DNA of 64,000 nucleotides from Methylobacterium thuringiense (GCF_022179645.1 NZ_BPRA01000001.1:310001-374000); one strand, 5' to 3'. Shown: positions 53,351 to 62,424, numbered from the stretch's first letter. Numbers and translations are program-made. Notes: generated from the sequence alone by a model not told the origin.

Positions 53351-54715
53351 CTACCCGTAGGCAGCCACGGCCCGCACGCTGCCCGGCTCCGCGACGCCGA
53401 TCCCGGACTGAACGTATTCGTTGAGCTTGTTCCGCAGTGTCCGGATCGAAATGCCGAGAATCTTGGCTGCGTGCGTCCGATTCCCGAGACAATGGTCGAG
53501 GGTGTCGAGGATCAGGTCGCGCTCGACGTCGGCCACCGTGCGGCCGACAAGGCCACGGGTCGCTGCTTCGGCGACCTGCGCGGCGCGCTCGGCCGGCCCG
53601 GCTGCACCGCCGATGGAATCGCCCTCGGGCGTCAGGACCGCATCGTGGCCGATCTCGGCCCCGGAGGCGAGCAGCACGGCGCGGTGAAGGGTGTTTTCCA
53701 GCTCGCGCACGTTGCCGCGCCAAGGGCTTTTCGTAATCAGTGCAAGTGCGTCGCGAGAGAGCGGGCGCACCGCCAGGCCGTTGGCCTCGGCATATTTCTT
53801 GGCGAAGAATCCGGCGAGTTCGAGGATGTCGGCCGGCCGCTCGCGCAGCGCCGGGATGCGCAGGTGCACGACGTTCAATCGGTAGTACAGGTCCTCGCGA
53901 AAGGTGCCCTTCTTGACCTCTTCGGCAAGGTGACGGTTCGAGGTGGCGAGCACCCGGATGTCGACCTTCACGGGCGCTGAGCCGCCGACCCGGTCGATCA
54001 CGCGTTCCTGCAGCGCGCGCAGGAGCTTCGACTGCAGGCGCACGTCCATCTCGGAGATCTCGTCGAGAAGCAGCGTGCCGCCGTTGGCCTCTTCGAAACG
54101 GCCGATCCGGCGGGCGACCGCCCCCGTGAAGGCGCCCTTCTCGTGGCCGAACAGTTCGGATTCGAGCAGCGCCTCGGGAATCGCGGCGCAGTTCACCGAG
54201 ACGAAGGGCTTGTTCGCCCGGTTCGAGCGGGCGTGGACGTGGCGCGCCAGGACCTCCTTGCCGGTGCCGCTCTCGCCGGTGATCAGCACGGAGGCGTCGG
54301 AGCGGGAGACCTGCTCGGCGAGCTTGACCACGCGCTCCATGGCGGGATCGCGCCAGACGAAGCTGCGGCCGTCGGCGGCGACCGCTTCCAGAACCGCGGC
54401 GATCATCTCGGGGTCGGGCGGCAGCGGGATGTACTCCTTGGCACCCGCCTGGATCGCCGCGACCGCCGCCTTGGCGTCGGAGGCGATGCCGCAGGCCACC
54501 ACCGGCGTCCGGATGCGCTCGTCGGCGAGCGCGGTCACGAACCGGCGGATGTCGAGGCTGACTTCGACCATCACGAGGTCGGCGCCCCGGGCGCGCAGCG
54601 TCGCGAGGCCCTGGTCGATGCCGTCCGCGTGGGTGACGGCGGCACCGCGGTTCATGGCGATCTTGGAGGCGGTGACGAGCTCGCCCGTGAGCCGTCCGAC
54701 GATGAGGAGCCGCAT
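53351..54715 (-). CDS. flbD: FlbD, sigma-54-dependent flagellar regulator
   Basis: 454 aa: a degenerate receiver domain (1-115), AAA+ domain (about 125-345) and Fis-type HTH (NRTHAAKILGISIRTLRNKL). The AAA+ part has Walker A GESGTGKEVLARHVHAR, GAFTGA for sigma-54 contact (HEKGAFTGAV), GGTLLLDEISEMDVRLQSKL and SPWRGNVRELENTLHRA. In the receiver the phospho-acceptor strand reads ADLVMVEVSLDI: Glu replaces Asp, and the acidic pair after strand 1 is missing. It is the last gene of a fliF-G-H-N-flbD operon, as in Caulobacter. Confidence 0.92.
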   Translation of the reverse strand: MRLLIVGRLTGELVTASKIAMNRGAAVTHADGIDQGLATLRARGADLVMVEVSLDIRRFVTALADERIRTPVVACGIASDAKAAVAAIQAGAKEYIPLPPDPEMIAAVLEAVAADGRSFVWRDPAMERVVKLAEQVSRSDASVLITGESGTGKEVLARHVHARSNRANKPFVSVNCAAIPEALLESELFGHEKGAFTGAVARRIGRFEEANGGTLLLDEISEMDVRLQSKLLRALQERVIDRVGGSAPVKVDIRVLATSNRHLAEEVKKGTFREDLYYRLNVVHLRIPALRERPADILELAGFFAKKYAEANGLAVRPLSRDALALITKSPWRGNVRELENTLHRAVLLASGAEIGHDAVLTPEGDSIGGAAGPAERAAQVAEAATRGLVGRTVADVERDLILDTLDHCLGNRTHAAKILGISIRTLRNKLNEYVQSGIGVAEPGSVRAVAAYG

Positions 54716-54761
54716 GGCTCAATCTCCCAGTTGACGAGGGCCCTGCGAGGCGGGCGTCGTT

Positions 54762-55109
54762 TCAGTGATCGTTCTTGATGATTTCGGTCATGGTGACGCC
54801 GAGGCGGTCCTCGACGAGCACGACTTCGCCACGAGCGACGAGACGGTTGTTCACGAAGATGTCGATCGCCTCGCCGACCTTGCGGTCGAGTTCGAGCACG
54901 GCTCCGGCATCGAGGCGCAGCAGGTCGCCGATCGGCATGCGCGAGGAGCCGAGCACGGCGGAGACGACCACGGGTACGTCGAAGACCTGTTCGAGGTCGG
55001 AGGCGGTCTTCGGGGTCGTCGGCGCATCGAGCACCGATTCCGGACCCACACCGTCGAAAGATGGGTCCAGGTCGCCGAGCTGCGGCAGATGGAAATTGTC
55101 GCTTGCCAT
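54762..55109 (-). CDS. fliN: Flagellar switch protein FliN
   Basis: 115 aa, typical size. A Pro/Asp-rich N-terminal tail (about 40 residues) precedes the SpoA domain: FDVPVVVSAVLGSSRMPIGD, LLRLDAGAVLELDRKVGEAI, DIFVNNRLVARGEVVLVEDR, LGVTMTEII. FliN forms the base of the switch C-ring and binds phospho-CheY. It lies 12 nt after fliH and 46 nt before flbD. Confidence 0.95.
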   Translation of the reverse strand: MASDNFHLPQLGDLDPSFDGVGPESVLDAPTTPKTASDLEQVFDVPVVVSAVLGSSRMPIGDLLRLDAGAVLELDRKVGEAIDIFVNNRLVARGEVVLVEDRLGVTMTEIIKNDH

Positions 55110-55121
55110 GATCGCGCTGCC

Positions 55122-55730
55122 TCAGCCGTGTCGTGATGAGAGAATGCCGGCGGCGTCGAGCGCCGCCGCTTCGACCCTTGCGCGCTCGCGAACGATGCCG
55201 CCATCGGCCCATTCGATGCGGGCGTCGCCCTCGGGCATGTCCGGTTCGCCGAGGACAACGAGGCGGCCCTCGAAGCCGCGCTCGCGCGCAAGCCGCTTCA
55301 CCAGCGCCTCGGCCTCGTCGACGATCGCCTCGTTCACGCGAACGACGAGATGCGGCACGCCGCGCACATGTTGGAGAGCGGCGCGTGCCGCTTCCTCGAC
55401 CGCAGCCAAAGGGCTAGCGGCAAGGGCATCGCCCGCGAGCTTGCGCGCCAGCGCCGTGGCGAAGGTGAGCGCCTGGTCCTCACGCTCGGCATCGCGGGCG
55501 TCGGACTGGTTGATGAGGCCGGCGGCAGCGAGACCGAGCCTGTTCAGCGCGTCGGAGAGCCGAGCCTGGGCCTGCGCTTCGGCGCGGACGCGTCCCTCTT
55601 CCAGGCCGCGGGCATAGGCGCGCGCCTCGGCATCGGCGACGGCGGCCGCCTCCTTGGCGGCACCCTGCGCGTTGGGGCGGCGGAAATCCGTGTCGAACAG
55701 GAACGGCTTGGTCGACGACTTGGCGTTCAA
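55122..55730 (-). CDS. fliH: Flagellar assembly protein FliH (FlbE)
   Basis: 202 aa. The N-terminal 40 residues are disordered/basic; a long helical region rich in Ala/Glu/Arg (AAVADAEARAYARGLEEGRV, then RAEAQAQARLSDALNRLG) follows, and the C-terminal domain ends with HLVVRVNEAIVDEAEALVKR and WADGGIVRERARVEAAALDA. FliH dimerises and anchors the export ATPase FliI. Position between fliG (ATGA overlap at 55727-55730) and fliN matches flbE of Caulobacter, which supports the call for this poorly conserved family. Confidence 0.85.
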   Translation of the reverse strand: MNAKSSTKPFLFDTDFRRPNAQGAAKEAAAVADAEARAYARGLEEGRVRAEAQAQARLSDALNRLGLAAAGLINQSDARDAEREDQALTFATALARKLAGDALAASPLAAVEEAARAALQHVRGVPHLVVRVNEAIVDEAEALVKRLARERGFEGRLVVLGEPDMPEGDARIEWADGGIVRERARVEAAALDAAGILSSRHG

Positions 55731-56779
55731 TAGACCAGCTCCTCTTCGCCGCCATTCTTGGCGATCATGATCTCACCCTTCTCGGCGAGGTCCTTGGCGA
55801 GCTCGGTCATCTTGGCCTGGGCCTCGTCGACCTCTTTCAGCCGGATCGGCCCCATCGAACTCATCTCGTCACCCAGGTTCTTGGCGGCGCGGGTCGACAT
55901 CTGGGCGAGGAAGAAGCCGCGCACGCGCTCCTCGGCGCCCTTGAGGGCCCGGCAGAGGGTGTCGTTGTCGACCGTGCGCATCAGCGTCTGCACGGAGCCG
56001 GCGTCGAGCTTGAGCAGGTCCTCGAAGGTGAACATCAGTTCGCGGATGCGCTTGGCCGAACCGCGATTGCCCTGGTCGAGCGCCGCCAGGAATCGCGTCT
56101 CGGTCTGCCGGTCGAAGGCGTTGAAGACGTCGGCCATGAGCTCGTGCGCGTCGCGGCGGGTGCTCTGCGCGATGGTCGAGACGAACTCGACGCGCAGCGT
56201 TTCTTCGATGTGGCGCAACGCCTCCTTTTGCACCGTCTCCATGCGCAGCATCCGGTTGAGCACGTCGATGGCGAATTCCTCCGGCAGGATCGTGAGGACG
56301 CGGGCCGCATAGTCCGGGCGGACCTTCGAGAGCACGACGGCAACGGTCTGCGGGTACTCGTTGCGCAGGAAGGCGGCGAGGATGTCCGGGTCGATCTGGG
56401 TCAGGCTGCCCCAGACCCGCTTGGCCGAGGCACCCTTGATCTCCGCCATGATCGAGGAGACCTGCTCGGGCGGGAAGATCTTGAGCAGGAGCGATTCGGT
56501 ACGCTCGTAGTTCGAGGTGATACCGCCGCCGGACGGAAGGCGGGACACGAAATCCACGATCAGCCGCTCGATGGTCTCGGCCTCGAGCGAGCCGAGCTGC
56601 ACCATGGCGTGCGAGACCTTCTTGACCTCCTCCTCGTCGAGCAGGCGCCAGATCGCGGCGCCTTCCTGCTCGCCGAGAAGCAGCAGGAGCGTCGCGGCGC
56701 GCTGCGCACCGGTGAGTTGCTCGAAGCCGCCGCCCGACCCGGCATTGGCAAGCGCGCCGAAATCTATGCCGGCAGCCAT
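55727..56779 (-). CDS. fliG: Flagellar motor switch protein FliG
   Basis: 350 aa. FliG-type segments: LTGAQRAATLLLLLGEQEGA, LGSLEAETIERLIVDFVSRL, FLRNEYPQTVAVVLSKVRPD, YAARVLTILPEEFAIDVLNR, MFTFEDLLKLDAGSVQTLMR and TRAAKNLGDEMSSMGPIRLK. The C-terminal domain carries the charged torque helix with alternating acidic and basic residues. It links MS-ring (FliF) to C-ring and interacts with the stator. Lies 39 nt after fliF and overlaps fliH. Confidence 0.96.
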   Translation of the reverse strand: MAAGIDFGALANAGSGGGFEQLTGAQRAATLLLLLGEQEGAAIWRLLDEEEVKKVSHAMVQLGSLEAETIERLIVDFVSRLPSGGGITSNYERTESLLLKIFPPEQVSSIMAEIKGASAKRVWGSLTQIDPDILAAFLRNEYPQTVAVVLSKVRPDYAARVLTILPEEFAIDVLNRMLRMETVQKEALRHIEETLRVEFVSTIAQSTRRDAHELMADVFNAFDRQTETRFLAALDQGNRGSAKRIRELMFTFEDLLKLDAGSVQTLMRTVDNDTLCRALKGAEERVRGFFLAQMSTRAAKNLGDEMSSMGPIRLKEVDEAQAKMTELAKDLAEKGEIMIAKNGGEEELVY

Positions 56780-56818
56780 CGCCGGTTCCTTTCAAGGCTG
56801 GACGGAAAAGCACGCATC

Positions 56819-58432
56819 TCAGTTGTCGTGGATCCAGTTGCGCAGGACCTCGGCGGTCTCGTTGGGGTTGGCGCGAACCATGTCGACCACGCGCTCGACG
56901 GTCTCGGCCTGGATCTTTCCGTTCAGCTTGGCGTGTTCGAGAAATTTGGCGGCCTGTCCCTGGTCGGCGATCGCCGCGACGGGGACTTCGCCACCGGCGA
57001 GCGCCATACCGGCCGGACCAGCCAGCATCACCGTCGGGGCCTCCGATTCGAGGACGCGCTTCAGAAGCGGACGCACAACCGCCATCAGCACGAGCAGGGT
57101 CAGGGCCGACAGCACGGCAAGCTCGACCCAGCGCATCACGTCTTCCTTGGACGGGCTGAGCAGCGACTGCACCAAGCTCGGCTCGACGAAATCCGGTGCC
57201 GGGGGCGCCTCGGCAAACCGCAGGTTGACCACCTCGACCTGATCGCCGCGGGTCTTGTCGAAACCGATCGCGGTGCGCACCAGCGCAGAGATCCGCTCGA
57301 TCTCTGCGGCCGGGCGCGGTTGGTAGGTCGCCTTGCCGTCGGTGCCGGGCATGTAGACGCCATCGACGAGGACCGCCACGGAGAGTCGTTTCACGCGGCC
57401 GCCCTCGATCACCTCGGTCTTGGTGACGCGGGAGATCTCGTAATTCGTAGTCTCCTCGTTCTTCTGCGCCGTGTCCTTCTGGTTCGGCTGCGCGGCAGGC
57501 TGGTTGGCGCCCGGCAACTCGTTGCCGACGCTGACCTGCCCCTCGGCGCCGCCGCTGAGCGAATTCTCGCTGCGGGTCTGGCTGGAGCGCACGACGCGGC
57601 TCTCAGGGTCGTAGGTCTCCGAACGGCTCTCGATCCGGTTGACGTCGAGATCGGCGGACACCTGCACGCGGGCACGGCCCTGGCCGACGATGCCGGCGAC
57701 GATCTCCTCGATCTGCGAACGCAGGCGGCGCTCGATGCCGGTCTGCTTCTCCTCGTAGCCGACCGCACCCTCGGCCTCCGCGCCGCGGGCGCCGTCGGCG
57801 AGCAGCCGGCCGCGCTCGTCGACGATCGACACGCGCTCGGGCTTCAGGCCCTCGACGGCCGAGGCCGCGAGGTGGCGGATGGCGCGCACCTGCGACGTAT
57901 CGAGGTCGCCGACGAGTTTCAGCACGATGGCGGCGCTCGGCGCGTCGCGGTCGCGCTCGAACAGGCGGCGCTCGGGCAGGACGAGGTGGACGCGGGCAGC
58001 CTGGACGCGGCCGATGGCGCGGATCGAACGGGCGAGTTCGCCTTCGAGCGCCCTGAGGTGGTTCACGTTCTGGACGAAGCTGGTCGAGGAGAACGCGTCG
58101 CCCTTGTCGAAGATCTCGTAGCCGACGCCGCCCTGCACCGGCAGGCCCTTGCCGGCGAGGTCCATGCGCAGACGGGCGAGGTCGGCGCGCGGCGCCATGA
58201 TGGTCTGGCCGGCATCGCCCTTGGTCTCGTAGGTGATGCCGCGCGCATCGAGGTCACGGATCACGGCGCCCGAATCCTGCATCGACAGGTCGGCGAAGAG
58301 CACGCCCATGTCGGGGCGCGACATCCGCAGGATCACGAAGGCGAAGAAGCCGACGAGGGTGAGCGTCACCGCGGCCATGGCGGCGAGCCGCGCCGGCCCG
58401 AGCTTCGTCACCAGTTCGAGGACCGACTTCAC
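56819..58432 (-). CDS. fliF: Flagellar MS-ring protein FliF
   Basis: 537 aa from GTG 58432. An upstream TTG frame start at 58483 adds 17 residues unlike the family, and VKSVLELVTKLGPARL is the expected beginning. TM1 is at about residues 19-40 (AAVTLTLVGFFAFVILRM). The large periplasmic ring-building motifs YEIFDKGDAFSSTSFVQNVN and RVQAARVHLVLPERRLFERD follow, then an acid/Gln-rich insert. TM2 is near the end (LAVLSALTLLVLMAVVRPLL), and the cytoplasmic tail ETVERVVDMVRANPNETAEV with LRNWI binds FliG. First gene of the operon. A CtrA-like box and a hairpin lie upstream. Confidence 0.95.
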   Translation of the reverse strand: MKSVLELVTKLGPARLAAMAAVTLTLVGFFAFVILRMSRPDMGVLFADLSMQDSGAVIRDLDARGITYETKGDAGQTIMAPRADLARLRMDLAGKGLPVQGGVGYEIFDKGDAFSSTSFVQNVNHLRALEGELARSIRAIGRVQAARVHLVLPERRLFERDRDAPSAAIVLKLVGDLDTSQVRAIRHLAASAVEGLKPERVSIVDERGRLLADGARGAEAEGAVGYEEKQTGIERRLRSQIEEIVAGIVGQGRARVQVSADLDVNRIESRSETYDPESRVVRSSQTRSENSLSGGAEGQVSVGNELPGANQPAAQPNQKDTAQKNEETTNYEISRVTKTEVIEGGRVKRLSVAVLVDGVYMPGTDGKATYQPRPAAEIERISALVRTAIGFDKTRGDQVEVVNLRFAEAPPAPDFVEPSLVQSLLSPSKEDVMRWVELAVLSALTLLVLMAVVRPLLKRVLESEAPTVMLAGPAGMALAGGEVPVAAIADQGQAAKFLEHAKLNGKIQAETVERVVDMVRANPNETAEVLRNWIHDN

Positions 58433-58475
58433 GCGCTGGACGCCTGCGAGACAGATCGCGGCGCCGAACGCCCCG

Positions 58476-58494
58476 CCCGGCAAGATTTGCCGGG
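58476..58494 (-). promoter_or_regulatory. Perfect 8-bp inverted repeat in fliF leader
   Basis: CCCGGCAA (58476-58483), GAT, TTGCCGGG (58487-58494). It lies between the CtrA-like box and the chosen fliF start, within the probable leader. It could be an operator, a translational hairpin or a regulator site for FlbD. Confidence 0.4.
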
Positions 58495-58501
58495 TGCGTG
58501 G

Positions 58502-58516
58502 TTAGCGGCTGGTTAA
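58502..58516 (-). promoter_or_regulatory. CtrA-box-like site upstream of fliF
   Basis: On the + strand TTAG-N7-TTAA, that is TTAA-N7-CTAA reading toward fliF: one base off the TTAA-N7-TTAA consensus for CtrA. It lies 70-84 nt before the GTG start. CtrA drives class II flagellar operons in Caulobacter; here the match is seen and the function is inferred. Confidence 0.5.
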
Positions 58517-58621
58517 GAAAGCTTCATTCGCCCCCTGGAACGAAAAGAACCGCGCCAGCTGATGCGGACGCGGCTCGCTTCGTCGCCCGTGGCACCGAGA
58601 ACGGCGCCCGCAGCCGAGACC

Positions 58622-58897
58622 TCAATGGCGATAATGCTGGATGCGCGTGGTGCGCAGGCCGGCAAGGCCGTGCTGGTCGATGGAGAACTGCCAGCTCAGG
58701 AATTCTTCGGTGGTCAGCGTGTAACGCTGGCAGGCCTCTTCGAGGCTCAACAGCCCGCCGCGAACGGCGGCCACGACCTCCGCCTTTCGGCGAATGACCC
58801 ATCGGCGGGTCGATACCGGTGGCAGGTCCGCGATGGTCAGCGGAGAGCCGTCGGGCCCGATGACATACTTAACTCTCGGGCGGGGTGTCTCGGTCAT
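58622..58897 (-). CDS. sciP: DUF1153/SciP, CtrA-inhibitory protein
   Basis: 91 aa from ATG 58897. The whole protein is the DUF1153 domain: VKYVIGPDGSPLTIADLPPV, STRRWVIRRKAEVVAAVRGG, LLSLEEACQRYTLTTEEFLS, WQFSIDQHGLAGLRTTRI, with a helix-turn-helix. In Caulobacter SciP binds CtrA and blocks its transcription activation at flagellar and pilus promoters. Lying between flgD and fliF with CtrA-like boxes on either side supports the same role. Downstream are 189 nt before the fliF start. Confidence 0.9.
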   Translation of the reverse strand: MTETPRPRVKYVIGPDGSPLTIADLPPVSTRRWVIRRKAEVVAAVRGGLLSLEEACQRYTLTTEEFLSWQFSIDQHGLAGLRTTRIQHYRH

Positions 58898-58943
58898 GCT
58901 ACGCTCTACACTCGACTGACCTGTCGAGATCAAACCTACTTGC

Positions 58944-58970
58944 GTCCGCTTAAAATATGTTGAAGCGGAC
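58944..58970 (-). promoter_or_regulatory. Inverted repeat with CtrA-like half-sites upstream of sciP
   Basis: GTCCGCTT (58944-58951) pairs perfectly with AAGCGGAC (58963-58970). Inside is TTAA-N7-TGAA (58950-58964), one base off the CtrA consensus. It lies 47-73 nt before the sciP start and 46-72 nt after flgD, so it might instead be a flgD terminator. A GAATC (CcrM-type site) lies nearby at about 58980. Confidence 0.45.
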
Positions 58971-59015
58971 CGTTCAGAATTGATTCGTTTTTGACCGGAC
59001 CATGTGGACAACACG

Positions 59016-59681
59016 CTAAGCGCCCGCCGCCGCGAGGTTTTTCACGGTCGACAGCAACAGCTTGGCAGTACCGACGGCCAGGACCGGCTCGCTGCCGCTG
59101 AGATCGACGCTGGTCACCGTACCGGTCACTGAGGTGTCGACCGCGACGGTGGAGCCCGTCGCATCGAGGGCATCGACCTTGATGGCATAGGTGCCGTCCT
59201 TCTGCGTCAGGCCCGACGAGCCGCGCCCGTCCCAGGCGAAGCTCTGGCTGCCCGCCGCGAGCGTCGTCGATTTGGTGGCGACCACGTTGCCGTCCGAATC
59301 GCTGATCGTGATCAAGGCCTTCGTCGCAGCGCGCGCCGGCGTGAGCGTCCAGCTCGCCTTGCCGTCAGAAAGCGTGGTCTTGGTTCCGTCCGCCGTGACC
59401 GTCTTGCCGATGAAGCTCGACGCGGTGGCCGAGGCCGAGGCCTTGGAATTGGTCAGGATCGAGTCGAGCCTGTCGTTCGTCTTCAATTGCTGCTCGACGC
59501 CTGCGAACTGCACCAGTTGCTGCGTGAACTGGTTGGTGTCCATCGGGTCGAGCGGGTTCTGATTCTTGAGCTGCGTCGTCAGCAGCGTCAGGAACTGCTG
59601 GAAGTTGCCGGCGATCGCCTTTGAGCTCGTGCTCGCCGTCGAAGAGGCCGCGCCGGCGATATTTGAAATGCCCGATGCCAT
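59016..59681 (-). CDS. flgD: Flagellar hook-cap protein FlgD
   Basis: 221 aa. The N-terminal export/assembly region has QQFLTLLTTQLKNQNPLDPM and DTNQFTQQLVQFAGVEQQLK, the conserved FlgD block. The rest is a beta-rich domain with KALITISDSDGNVVATK and FAWDGRGSSGLTQKDGTYAI, the FlgD Ig-like/tudor region. The protein caps the growing hook. No cleaved signal peptide, as expected for type III export. fliK ends 12 nt upstream, so flgD is coupled to hook-length control. Confidence 0.93.
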   Translation of the reverse strand: MASGISNIAGAASSTASTSSKAIAGNFQQFLTLLTTQLKNQNPLDPMDTNQFTQQLVQFAGVEQQLKTNDRLDSILTNSKASASATASSFIGKTVTADGTKTTLSDGKASWTLTPARAATKALITISDSDGNVVATKSTTLAAGSQSFAWDGRGSSGLTQKDGTYAIKVDALDATGSTVAVDTSVTGTVTSVDLSGSEPVLAVGTAKLLLSTVKNLAAAGA

Positions 59682-59693
59682 GATCGTGTCTCC

Positions 59694-60980
59694 TCAGATG
59701 CGGATATCGACACGGCCGATCCCGCGCAGGGCGCGGAGCGGCACGAGGTCGATCGGGATGTGGTCGGGTCCGCCCTGAAGGCCGGGTCGGTCTGCCTGGG
59801 CGCCGCCGCGGGACTGGGCGTCGTCGCCGGTTTCACGGCCGTTGCGCCCGGTCCCGGCCTCGTCGCCACGAAGCGACAGGCTGACACCGGCGCTCGCATC
59901 GAATCCGGTTTGGGACAGGGCCTGCTGAAGGGTGGACGCGTCGCGCTGGAGCAGAGCGAGAGTTTCCGGCCGATCGACGACGAGGCGTACGCCGACGGTG
60001 CCCTGGTCCTTGTCGATGTCGATCGAGACGTCGACCCGACCGAGTTCCTTCGGGTCGAGCCGGATCTCGAAGCGGCTGGATGCCCCGAGCGCCCGAAGCC
60101 CGATGGTCATCGGCACCGCGCCGAGCGGAATCGGCGCGGACGAAGGCGAAGCCTGAAGATGAGCGGCCACATTGGACGCGGACGCGGCCTTCACGTCGGG
60201 CGAGGAGGAGGGCGCAGTCGCAGCCGCCGGATCCGTGCCCGACGCGGCGATCGACGGCATCGTGTCGCCGCCGGGTGCGCCGGCTGCGATCTCGGCTAGC
60301 GCCGCTTCGAACTCGGGTTTTACCGCGACCGCCGGGCCGACGGTCTTGCCGGTGCCGGGACCGAGGGATCCCGCACCTTTGGCCGCACCGTCTGCCGCTT
60401 CGATCCCGGACTCTTCGTCCGGATCGAAGGCGGTGGCTTTGGAGGCCGTCGGCAACGGCGGTGGAGCCTCGGCGAGTGGCGCTACGAAGATCGCCATCAT
60501 CGGCGACGTCACGGCCGTCTCGGCGGTAGCCGCAGTTTTGCTCTCGGCATCACCAGTCGAAGAGTCCAGCTCTGCAGGTGCGCTTTTGGTCGCCTCGGCC
60601 TCCGATTGTGCGGATGCCGTCGTATCGACCTGCGGCTTGGCCGGTGGAGTGAGTGCAGCCGGGCCGGGAGACGCCGGCTTGGTCGATGTCTCGGCGCGCG
60701 TCGCGCGATCCGCTCCCGCGGCTGCCGAGCGATCGGCCTGCGCCGGCCTTTCGCTCGTCTTCGACCCATCGGCCTTCGACATGTCCGTCGCCGCCGTTTT
60801 CATTCCTGCGGAGGAGGAGCGGATCTGACTGTCGCGGGCAGCGCGCCGGTCGGACTCTTCGAGCGAGAAGCGTTCGCGCCGGGTCTGCGCGGGATCGCGC
60901 GTCTCGGCGAGGTCGCGCTGCACGCCCGATGCGCGCTGCTGCACCCGGCTCTCCACCACATCCTTCAACGTCAGCGACAT
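59694..60980 (-). CDS. fliK: Flagellar hook-length control protein FliK
   Basis: 428 aa. The N-terminal 270 residues are Ala/Thr/Lys/Pro-rich and disordered, as in FliK molecular rulers. The conserved C-terminal core (about 290-375) is ASSRFEIRLDPKELGRVDVS, then DKDQGTVGVRLVVDRPETLA and LLQRDASTLQQALSQTGFDA. The last residues are Gly/Arg/Asp-rich. FliK sets hook length and switches export specificity. Ends just before flgD. Upstream 60981-61326 holds no gene and an AT-rich pocket. Confidence 0.87.
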   Translation of the reverse strand: MSLTLKDVVESRVQQRASGVQRDLAETRDPAQTRRERFSLEESDRRAARDSQIRSSSAGMKTAATDMSKADGSKTSERPAQADRSAAAGADRATRAETSTKPASPGPAALTPPAKPQVDTTASAQSEAEATKSAPAELDSSTGDAESKTAATAETAVTSPMMAIFVAPLAEAPPPLPTASKATAFDPDEESGIEAADGAAKGAGSLGPGTGKTVGPAVAVKPEFEAALAEIAAGAPGGDTMPSIAASGTDPAAATAPSSSPDVKAASASNVAAHLQASPSSAPIPLGAVPMTIGLRALGASSRFEIRLDPKELGRVDVSIDIDKDQGTVGVRLVVDRPETLALLQRDASTLQQALSQTGFDASAGVSLSLRGDEAGTGRNGRETGDDAQSRGGAQADRPGLQGGPDHIPIDLVPLRALRGIGRVDIRI

Positions 60981-61326
60981 GCGTCAAGCACTCCTTCACC
61001 GAGTGAGCAGCAAGGGCCGAGCCAGGTCGAGTTACCAACAAGTCATTGCAATAATTGATTTATTTCAAACCACTTCGTCACCATGCCCGGACGGGATTGC
61101 CGGAGGCCGGCAGATTCTTCCGAGCGTGCCGGTTTGAGACCTGCGAAGCCGTGCAGTTCTTGGAACGTCAGGTCGATATCGAAAGGGTGCGGCGTGCCTC
61201 GGTTGGGAGACAACCGGCAGCAAGCTTTCGCTGAAACGACGGAGATGTCGTTTCGCCGCCGCCAGGGCCGGTTCCGGCGACCCGACGGCGGAACGGCAAT
61301 GGAGACCTACGCGATCCGCCGGCAGG
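60981..61326. other. Intergenic region upstream of fliK
   Basis: No supported gene. 61035-61075 is AT-rich against a GC-rich surround and includes ATTGCAATAATTGATTTATT, the most likely promoter region for fliK. I could not place a clear sigma-54 or CtrA site in it. Confidence 0.4.
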
Positions 61327-62424
61327 CTACGCAGGCTTGCGACGCTCCGGATACAGCCCTAGCAAGCCCTCCGGGCTTGCCTGCGCCACGCCACGCTCGG
61401 TGATGATGCCGGTCACGAGCCGGGCCGGGGTGACGTCGAAGGCGGGGTTGGCGACAGGGCTGCCGGGGGAGACCACCTGCACGGTCGCGAATCCGCCATC
61501 CTCGGTGAGGCCGGTGAGATGCGTGACCTCGCGGGCATCGCGCTCCTCGATCGGGATTTCGGCGACGCCGTCGTTCAACGTCCAGTCGATCGTCGAGAAG
61601 GGCAGGGCGGCGTAGAACGGCACGCGTGTGTCGTGCGCGGCCAGCGCCTTCAGGTAGGTGCCGATCTTGTTGCAGACGTCTCCGCTCGCCGTCGTGCGGT
61701 CCGAACCGACGATGCAGAGGTCGACCTGTCCATGCTGCATCAGGTGACCGCCGGCATTGTCGGCGATCACGGTGTGCGGCACGCCGTGGGCGTTCAGCTC
61801 GAAGGCGGTGAGTGCCGCGCCCTGGTTGCGCGGCCTGGTCTCGTCCACCCAGACGTGGACCGGTACGCCGGCATCGTGCGCCACGTAGATCGGCGCCAGA
61901 GCCGTGCCCCAATCCACCGTGGCGAGCCAGCCGGCGTTGCAATGGGTCAGGACGTCGATGCGGCCGCCCTTGGCGACTGCGATGTCGGAGAGGATGCGCG
62001 CGCCGTGCTCGCCGATCGACCGGCAACTCGCCACGTCCTCGTCGGCGATCCGCGCGGCCTCCTCGAAGGCCAGGGCCGCGCGCTCATTGTCCGGCACGCC
62101 GCGCAGGACGGAGGCTGCCCGGTCGAGAGCCCAGCGCAGGTTGATCGCCGTGGGGCGCGTGGCGGCAAGCGTCGCGACCGCCTGCTCGATGCCCTCGGAT
62201 GAGGAATCCTCGCGCATCGCGAGCGCCAAGCCGTAGGCGGCAGTGACGCCGATCAGCGGCGCTCCGCGCACAACCATGGTACGGATCGCCCGCGCAGCAT
62301 CCTCCATCGTCGCGAGGCGCTGCAGTTCGAAGGCGAAAGGCAGGCGGGTCTGGTCGATGACCTGAACGGAAGTGCCGCCGGCATCGGGAAAGATGGTGCG
62401 GTAGTGCCGGCCGTCGATCTTCAT
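61327..62424 (-). CDS. mtnA: S-methyl-5-thioribose-1-phosphate isomerase
   Basis: 365 aa, usual MtnA size. Motifs: [40 protein letters not shown] (active-site Cys), [40 protein letters not shown] and [20 protein letters not shown] (active-site Asp). It isomerises methylthioribose-1-P to methylthioribulose-1-P in the methionine salvage pathway. No other salvage gene is adjacent. Divergent from DUF2853 by 179 bp. Confidence 0.95.
   Translation of the reverse strand: MKIDGRHYRTIFPDAGGTSVQVIDQTRLPFAFELQRLATMEDAARAIRTMVVRGAPLIGVTAAYGLALAMREDSSSEGIEQAVATLAATRPTAINLRWALDRAASVLRGVPDNERAALAFEEAARIADEDVASCRSIGEHGARILSDIAVAKGGRIDVLTHCNAGWLATVDWGTALAPIYVAHDAGVPVHVWVDETRPRNQGAALTAFELNAHGVPHTVIADNAGGHLMQHGQVDLCIVGSDRTTASGDVCNKIGTYLKALAAHDTRVPFYAALPFSTIDWTLNDGVAEIPIEERDAREVTHLTGLTEDGGFATVQVVSPGSPVANPAFDVTPARLVTGIITERGVAQASPEGLLGLYPERRKPA

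Noticed and set aside
58433-58483. 17-codon N-terminal extension of FliF
   Set aside because: Starts with TTG, lies across a perfect hairpin, and the family begins at the later GTG.
56144-58516. 790-aa open frame on the + strand
   Set aside because: Antisense to fliG and fliF. Translation is Arg/Gly/His-rich with no domain.
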